DNA from: Sphaerisporangium sp040649355
Lineage (GTDB): Bacteria; Actinomycetota; Actinomycetes; Streptosporangiales; Streptosporangiaceae
NCBI RefSeq assembly: GCF_043197795.1
Contig: NZ_JBICTU010000011.1
Coordinates: 124,001 to 188,000 of the forward strand
Direction: 5' to 3'
Length of the DNA stretch: 64,000 nt
Shown: one piece after another, positions 59,052 to 64,000 of the stretch
Position numbering within the stretch: the stretch's first letter is position 1
How the letters are laid out: each line of letters starts with the position of its first letter
Notes under the pieces: model-generated
The model's input: only the letters and a program-made list of their open reading frames with translations
Told to the model about the DNA's origin: nothing
Database searches by the model: none
Made by a program: the position numbers and the translations under genes

Positions 59052-61091
59052 ATGCTCAATGTCCCCTCACGGATCGCGTCCGCCGTCCTGCTGACCCTGG
59101 TCGCCCTGAACGTTCCCCCCGCGTACGCCGACGACGTCACCCCGGTCGCGGTGACCGTCAACGCGCGCGCCGCACTCGCCACCGTCCCCGAAACCGGCAT
59201 CGGCACCAACCATGCGATCTGGGACAGCAATCTGGGCACCGACGAGACCTCGGACCGGCTCAAGGACGCGGGCGTGAAACTGCTGCGCTATCCCGGCGGC
59301 TCCTACTCCGACATCTATCACTGGGCCGACCACACCGCTCCCGGCGGCTACGTCGCTCCCAACACCGATTTCGACACCTTCATGCGTGGCGTGCGGCGCA
59401 CCGGAGCGCAGGCGATGGTGACCGCCAACTACGGCACCGGCACCGCCAACGAGGCCGCCGGCTGGGTCCGCTACGCCAACGTCACCAAGAAGTACGGCGT
59501 CAAGTACTGGGAGATCGGCAACGAGAACTACGGCAACGGCCACTACGGCTCCGCCTGGGAGGCCGACGACCACGCCGACAAGAGCCCGGCCGAGTACGCG
59601 CGCAACGTCGTCGCCTACGCCGAGGCGATGAAGGCGGTCGATCCGACCATCAAGATCGGCGCTGTGCTGACCACAGCGGGCGACTGGCCCGACGGGCTGG
59701 TCGCCGGCGGCGACGACGGAACCTGGAACAAGGTCGTCCTGTCGATCGCCGGACCGAAGATCGACTATGTGGTCCTGCACTGGTACCCCGGCGCCTTGGA
59801 CAAGGCCGGCCGCGTGCCCGACATGATCTATCTCACCCGCCGGCAGATCGCCGAGTACGCGGGGCCCGGGTCGGAGCGGATCGGCATTTCGATGACCGAG
59901 TTCAACACCGGGACCAGCAGCAACGGTACGAACACCCAGCCCGGTGCGCTCGCCGCCGCCGACGCCTACGCGACGCTGCTCGCGAACGGCGTGTTCACGG
60001 TCGACTGGTGGAACGTGCATAACGGCATCGGCAGTGTCACGCAGGTCGCGGGGCACACCGACTACGGCGACTTCGGCCTGCTGTCGAGCGCGACCTGCAC
60101 CTCCGACGGCAGCGTGTGCGAGCCGGCCTTGAACACACCCTTCGCGCCGTACTACGCGCTGCAGATGACGAGCAGGTTCGCCCGTCCCGGCGACCAGTTC
60201 ATCCGGGCCGCCACCGACCAGGCGAAGGTCAGCGCGCACGCCGTCCGCCGCCCCGACGGCGATCTGGCGGTCCTGTTGATCAACACCTCGCCCGACACGT
60301 CCTTCCCGGTCACGATCGGTTATTCCGGCTTCAACCCGGCCTCCGGGGCGCCGGTCGTGCTGACCCACACCAACGGCGCCACCGACATCACCGGCTCGAC
60401 CTCGGGGAGCGCGACCAGCCGGACGCTGCCGCCGCTGTCGCTGACCACGATCGTTGTGCATCCCAGCTCTGCGCAGACCGGACTGCCGGGCGCGCCGGGG
60501 CAGCCGACGGCCTCGAACGTGACGGACAAGACCGCCACGATCTCCTGGCCCGCCGCCTCCGCCGGGACGCGCCCGATCGTGAAGTACGAGGTCTACCGCC
60601 ACGACGGAGCCGTCGGCGAGCAGCTCGGTGAGACCGCCGGTAACTCCTTCACCGTCAACAACCTCAAGCCGGGCACGGGCTACACGGTCAACGTGGTCGC
60701 GCGGGACAGCGGCGGCGGCGTCTCGTCGGCCTCCCCGCCCCTCACGTTCACGACCGGCACGCCCGCCTCCAGTTCCTGCACGGTACGGCTGACCGACCAG
60801 TCCGACTGGGGCAACGGCTACGTCGGCGCCATCGACATCACCAACAATGGCGCACTGATCAACGGCTGGACCCTGAACTTCAGCTGGCCCAGGACGTGGC
60901 AGAGCCTGGGCAGCGGCTGGAGCGCCGTCTGGACGCAGAACGGCTCGAACGTCAAGGTCGTCAACGAGCCGAACAACGGCTCGCTGCCGACCGGCGCGTC
61001 GACCACGATCGGCTTCGTCGGCAACTACAGCGGCCCGAACATCCTCCCCGCCGTCTTCACCCTCAACGGAACCGTCTGCGCAACGCGGTAG
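59052..61091 (+). CDS. Secreted alpha-L-arabinofuranosidase-like glycosidase with Fn3 and CBM2
   Basis: 679 residues. Signal peptide ending AYA near residue 27. The catalytic region (about 35-470) is a clan GH-A barrel of the GH51/GH44-like type: LLRYPGGSYSDIYHW, acid/base E158 in WEIGNENYG and nucleophile E283 in SMTEFNT, with a C-terminal beta domain. A fibronectin type III module (about 478-570, PGQPTASNVTDKTATISW) and a CBM2-type cellulose/xylan-binding module (about 575-679, starting CTVRLTDQSDWGNGYVG, with conserved Trp residues and a terminal Cys) follow. The ATG at 59052 has ACGAGG 7 nt upstream. It probably removes arabinose side chains from plant cell walls. Confidence 0.9.
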   Translation: MLNVPSRIASAVLLTLVALNVPPAYADDVTPVAVTVNARAALATVPETGIGTNHAIWDSNLGTDETSDRLKDAGVKLLRYPGGSYSDIYHWADHTAPGGYVAPNTDFDTFMRGVRRTGAQAMVTANYGTGTANEAAGWVRYANVTKKYGVKYWEIGNENYGNGHYGSAWEADDHADKSPAEYARNVVAYAEAMKAVDPTIKIGAVLTTAGDWPDGLVAGGDDGTWNKVVLSIAGPKIDYVVLHWYPGALDKAGRVPDMIYLTRRQIAEYAGPGSERIGISMTEFNTGTSSNGTNTQPGALAAADAYATLLANGVFTVDWWNVHNGIGSVTQVAGHTDYGDFGLLSSATCTSDGSVCEPALNTPFAPYYALQMTSRFARPGDQFIRAATDQAKVSAHAVRRPDGDLAVLLINTSPDTSFPVTIGYSGFNPASGAPVVLTHTNGATDITGSTSGSATSRTLPPLSLTTIVVHPSSAQTGLPGAPGQPTASNVTDKTATISWPAASAGTRPIVKYEVYRHDGAVGEQLGETAGNSFTVNNLKPGTGYTVNVVARDSGGGVSSASPPLTFTTGTPASSSCTVRLTDQSDWGNGYVGAIDITNNGALINGWTLNFSWPRTWQSLGSGWSAVWTQNGSNVKVVNEPNNGSLPTGASTTIGFVGNYSGPNILPAVFTLNGTVCATR

Positions 61092-61104
61092 CACTGGTAG
61101 CACC

Positions 61105-61137
61105 GTCCGGGGTCGTCCCGCGCGGACGCCCCCGGAC
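61105..61137 (+). terminator. Stem-loop after the arabinofuranosidase-like gene
   Basis: GTCCGGGG (61105-61112) pairs with CCCCGGAC (61130-61137), 14 nt after the stop. The loop is 17 nt and may fold further. Confidence 0.45.
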
Positions 61138-61171
61138 ACGCACCCGAAGCCGCGAAGCGGGCGCGTCACGG

Positions 61172-61472
61172 CACCTGCGCACGCCGCGCGAGCCGTACTG
61201 GACGCTCACCGAGCGCCCCGGGCACGTGCGGCTGCGGGGACGGCCGGAGTCGCTCACCGAATGGACCAATCCGAGCCTCGTCGCCCGGCGGCAGCGGCAC
61301 GCCCACTTCGCAGTGCACGCCGCCATGGAATTCACCCCCTCAGGTGGGGAGCGTGCAGCTCGCCGGAGACTTCATCGGCACCTACATCTGCATGTAAGTC
61401 TCCGGCGAAGGCCACCCAAGCGACAACGTCGCCGACTTCGACTGGTTCGAATACCTGCCACTGCCGGACTGA
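61172..61472 (+). pseudogene. Decayed partial copy of a GH43 gene
   Basis: The sequence follows 55181-55723 of the intact GH43 gene closely: HLRTPREPYWTLTERPGH, then RPESLTEWTNPSLVARRQ. About 240 nt in the middle are missing. After the deletion the end (DFDWFEYLP, then stop) resumes, but ATG TAC has become ATG TAA at the point matching GMYLSG. The start and the propeller domain are absent. Most base changes before the deletion are at third codon positions, so the copy descends from a diverged functional relative and not from a recent duplication. Confidence 0.85.
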
Positions 61473-61676
61473 AACCCGGAGATCGCCACCGCATCGACGA
61501 TTCGCGGTAGCGGCACTGCTCCCTGCGGACCGGACGTCCCCGCGCATCGCCCCCTGATCTGGTCGAGCTGGGTCCACACGAAGGTCGAGGTAGGCCGTAT
61601 ATCCGGATATGTCGGACTGTATCGTGAACTAGGCTCACAAATGGACGGTAATCGCTTGCGGCAACGAATGTGTCGC

Positions 61677-61692
61677 TGTACGGTGCCGTACA
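61677..61692. promoter_or_regulatory. Perfect palindrome upstream of the right-edge gene
   Basis: TGTACGG-TG-CCGTACA, flanked by a wider GTGTCG...CGACAC pair (61670-61675 and 61697-61702). It lies about 115 nt before the gene and looks like a dimer-binding operator. No regulator for it is visible in the window. Confidence 0.5.
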
Positions 61693-61771
61693 CAGAGCCG
61701 ACACTGGGTTCGGGGGGTACCTGGTCGGCCTGGACGGATCGCGGGAGAGGGTCCGCCCGTTCATGTCAGCT

Positions 61772-61786
61772 CTAGCGCTTCGCTAG
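61772..61786 (+). repeat. Small hairpin next to the start of the right-edge gene
   Basis: CTAGCG-CTT-CGCTAG forms a perfect 6-bp stem just before the GGAGG at 61791-61795. It could affect translation initiation. Confidence 0.4.
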
Positions 61787-61806
61787 GGATGGAGGTGGCC
61801 TCGGTA

Positions 61807-64000
61807 GTGAAACGGTGCAGGTGCGGCCGTCACAAGGCGCATCATCACAAGGAGGATAGGCCCGAAGACCGGGCACCGCTGGGTTTTCTCGCCGAATACC
61901 CGGCATGTTCAGAATTGGATAGTGTGATCACCGCGGTCGCCGCGAAACTGACCACAGATGATCTGATCTCCGGCATTCGGCTCTATCCGCCGCAGGTGCG
62001 GCAGATGATCTTCCACCAGTTGCGGCTGCCCAGCCAGAAAAGCATGAATTCGACGGTTACGGCGAATCTCATTCGGGTTTTGCGCACTCCGGGCAGTAAA
62101 CGGGCGCCTCTAATTGAGATTTTCTGCATGCCGATTTTCCATGCCTTTCGGAACGCGGACGATCTGACGGCCGAAGACTGCGGACTTCTGCTGGTCGAGG
62201 AGACCGCCGGGAAGGTCCTGGAGGAGGCTGTGAGCCTTCGCATCGCGTTGCAGATCATGGCCCCACTGCCCAGGAGCCTGGTCGACCTCACGCTCGTGGC
62301 CGTCATGCAACGCGACCTGCCACTCTCACCACTCGCCCTGGGCATGTTGGCCGGTTCCGGGCGCGAGGTGGGAGGCGAGGCCGGAAGCGTCGTGCAGACG
62401 CTGTGGGACCAGGTCCGGGCCGGGGCGTTCGGCCTGCCGACGGCTCCTGCGGGAGTGGATGTCCTCTGCGATGTGGCCACGGCACTCGCTCAGCGGAATG
62501 CCGTCCCTGAAGGGGAGATGACCGGAGAAGCCGCCATGGCCACCGAAGAGGAGTACGCGCCGATGGGCGAGCACCAGCACGACGACGAGCCTCCTCAGGT
62601 GGGCTTGCGACGCTCCCTCGAACTGCTCGACCACCTTTACCTGGAGGCATGGGAAGCCGCAGGGCGGCTCCGTGGGGTTCTCCATGAGCGTCGCCGTCCC
62701 ACCGGTGCCGACGTCGACCGCATCGTGCGGGTCGTGCATGAGTTCGACGAGATTCATGACCAGATCCAGAGCCTGGAGGACGTCGAGGTCGCGGCGACTT
62801 CCTTGGACGAGCTGTCACGCGCGCTGGACCAGGCGGAGGCCGCACAGGCCACGGTCGAGCGGGTCAGCCTGCTGATCCACGTCCACGGGCCCTCTGTACT
62901 CGACGAACAGCTCGCCGAAGTCCGCAAGGCGGCGGCCGAAGGGCCGACGGACGGACTGGACGCCCTGGCCCGGCTCATCCAACTTTCGTCGGAAGATCCG
63001 GATGCCGTCCTGATCCTCGCGGACGAACTGGAGGAACGAGCCAAGAAGGAACTTCCCGCGCGGTGGAACCCGGTGATCCGGGCCGCGGTGAGCGGCCGTC
63101 TCGGCATGGACGTCCCGGTGGCGCGACCGCCCTCGACCATCCATGCGGCCGATACCGGGCACTCATCGCACGGTGACGAGGCGGACGGTGACGCGGAAGG
63201 CGAAGACGAAGGCGGCACTCCGCCGCCTCTGGACGCCGGTCCCGATTCCACGCCGCCAACCGGTGAAAGCCTCATGGAGGCGGACGCGGAGGAAGATCTG
63301 CACCTCACCGACCTGGACCTCATGCTGGCGGACAGGTTCGGGTCCCGATCGACGGCGCATCCGGTCGAGCCGCGCCAGGCGCCGACCGAGCGGGCCGCGG
63401 TGCCGGAGGCCATCCTGGAGGAGGCGCTTCAGGCTCCGCCGGCAGAGCCCGTCGCAGCCCCCGAGGTGTCGCCCTGCGCCGCGTTCGCGGAGGCGGAGGC
63501 CGCGGCGCTCGGCGCACAGCGGTTCGGGCTCGCCGCCTGGATCAGGAAGGCCGCAGGGCGTCCGGTGGCCGAGATCGCGGCCCGGCGCTGCGCGGCGCTG
63601 GCCGTCGATATGAGCTCATTCGCCGGTCGGCTGTCCGCGGCCTTCACCGAGACGTCCCGGAAGATCACGACCGCCGGTATGGCCGACGATCCCGCCGGTC
63701 GCCTTCTGGCGTGGGCGGCCTCGATCCGGGCCGGGCTGGTGCATCCCACCGTCGAATCCGCACGCCTGGTGGACGAACTCGCCTCCACGGTCATGGGGCG
63801 TCAGGCTCTGACGGCGTGCGGTGCGGCGTTCAGCCAGGCCTTGCGGTCCGGCGTTTACCTCGTCCCTGGCCTGTCGGGTCAGATGCGTGACGTCGCCCGG
63901 GCCGAGCGGGCCCAGGCCCACGCCGTGGCGGCCTGCGCCAACCTTCTGGAAGACGGGCCACACAGAAGGATCAAGTATCCCCTCGCCACCGAAGTGTGGA
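61807..64000 (+). CDS. Large protein of unknown function, cut by right window edge
   Basis: An uninterrupted frame of at least 731 codons. GTG at 61807 is chosen because GGAGG lies 11 nt upstream; an in-frame ATG at 61789 has a poorer site. The start is Cys/His/Lys-rich (KRCRCGRHKAHHHKED). Residues to about 150 include LISGIRLYPPQVRQMIFHQL and RTPGSKRAPLIEIF. A helical, Leu/Glu-rich region spans roughly 250-430, followed by an acidic, Pro-rich linker (about 450-560) and then a further helical domain (RFGLAAWIRKAAGRP onward). I recognise no family. Codons at the 5' end are clearly less GC-biased than in neighbouring genes, a sign of transfer. No signal peptide or membrane segment is seen. Confidence 0.75.
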   Translation, partial: MKRCRCGRHKAHHHKEDRPEDRAPLGFLAEYPACSELDSVITAVAAKLTTDDLISGIRLYPPQVRQMIFHQLRLPSQKSMNSTVTANLIRVLRTPGSKRAPLIEIFCMPIFHAFRNADDLTAEDCGLLLVEETAGKVLEEAVSLRIALQIMAPLPRSLVDLTLVAVMQRDLPLSPLALGMLAGSGREVGGEAGSVVQTLWDQVRAGAFGLPTAPAGVDVLCDVATALAQRNAVPEGEMTGEAAMATEEEYAPMGEHQHDDEPPQVGLRRSLELLDHLYLEAWEAAGRLRGVLHERRRPTGADVDRIVRVVHEFDEIHDQIQSLEDVEVAATSLDELSRALDQAEAAQATVERVSLLIHVHGPSVLDEQLAEVRKAAAEGPTDGLDALARLIQLSSEDPDAVLILADELEERAKKELPARWNPVIRAAVSGRLGMDVPVARPPSTIHAADTGHSSHGDEADGDAEGEDEGGTPPPLDAGPDSTPPTGESLMEADAEEDLHLTDLDLMLADRFGSRSTAHPVEPRQAPTERAAVPEAILEEALQAPPAEPVAAPEVSPCAAFAEAEAAALGAQRFGLAAWIRKAAGRPVAEIAARRCAALAVDMSSFAGRLSAAFTETSRKITTAGMADDPAGRLLAWAASIRAGLVHPTVESARLVDELASTVMGRQALTACGAAFSQALRSGVYLVPGLSGQMRDVARAERAQAHAVAACANLLEDGPHRRIKYPLATEVW

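Larger units (their letters stand above)
61473..61806. other. Upstream region of the right-edge gene
   Basis: About 330 nt with no gene seen. It is AT-richer from about 61590 and contains the palindrome at 61677-61692 and a small hairpin at 61772-61786. Confidence 0.5.

Noticed and set aside
56569..61169. 776- and 700-residue minus-strand frames opposite the nucleotidase and arabinofuranosidase genes
   Set aside because: Same reason: shadows of well-supported secreted enzymes on the plus strand.

Overview
The window is a stretch of chromosome from a high-GC actinomycete. Almost every gene has G or C in third codon positions and many start with GTG. The gene content fits a filamentous soil or litter actinomycete: polyphosphate glucokinase, an NIT-domain histidine kinase of the CvnA type, a PAC2 protein, LanKC, a class I terpene synthase and CBM-bearing secreted hydrolases. 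A Streptosporangiales-like genus (Streptosporangium or Nonomuraea type) is my best guess, but this is inference from gene content and the genus cannot be fixed from the window. I saw no tRNA, rRNA, CRISPR array or intact insertion sequence.

Layout. 1-1092 is a LanKC lanthionine synthetase cut by the left edge. 1610-1801 encodes a small DUF2795 protein. 1877-5753 is a CitA/CitB-type two-component system divergent from a DctA dicarboxylate symporter, with an inverted repeat between them. 5798-12288 holds a lipoprotein serine hydrolase, polyphosphate glucokinase, an anti-sigma-type ATPase and the RNA helicase HrpA. 12547-16015 is a compact unassigned cassette: a heme-oxygenase-fold (probably diiron) enzyme, a translationally coupled GNAT/LuxI-fold protein, a cytochrome P450 and a TetR regulator. 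16066-24485 holds a DUF6745 protein, a HAD hydrolase, an orphan NIT-domain kinase and an ECF transporter operon (fused ATPases, S, T) ending in a deaminase-type amidohydrolase. 25015-31796 holds a tyrosine phosphatase, a PAC2/oxidoreductase pair, an ankyrin remnant, a terpene synthase, a large AfsR-like ATPase and a 57-residue acidic protein. 31892-42229 holds a membrane protein with a C-terminal helix-turn-helix, an ABC-2 permease coupled to an unusual secreted-hydrolase/ABC-ATPase fusion, a multi-pass membrane protein, CopC/CopD, a methyltransferase and an MFS transporter.

42288-61472 is a plant-polysaccharide region. A LacI regulator sits between a Gfo/PmoA/cupin operon and a sugar ABC importer operon (binding protein and two permeases, no ATPase of its own). 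The importer operon continues into a cytosolic GH5-like enzyme, a secreted multidomain GH10 xylanase and a GH43 xylosidase. At least four copies of a CGAAAG-TTTC motif lie in front of these units and probably form the LacI regulon. Secreted xylanase would cut xylan, the importer would take up oligosaccharides, and cytosolic GH5/GH43 enzymes would finish the job. A secreted 5'-nucleotidase and a secreted arabinofuranosidase-like enzyme with a CBM2 follow.

The right part is scarred. 55820-56274 holds remnants of a PIN-domain toxin and an FKBP isomerase, and 61172-61472 is a decayed partial second copy of the GH43 gene. From 61807 to the right edge runs a long unrecognised open frame with less GC-biased codons at its start, preceded by a perfect palindrome. 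It looks acquired, and its partners would lie beyond the window.
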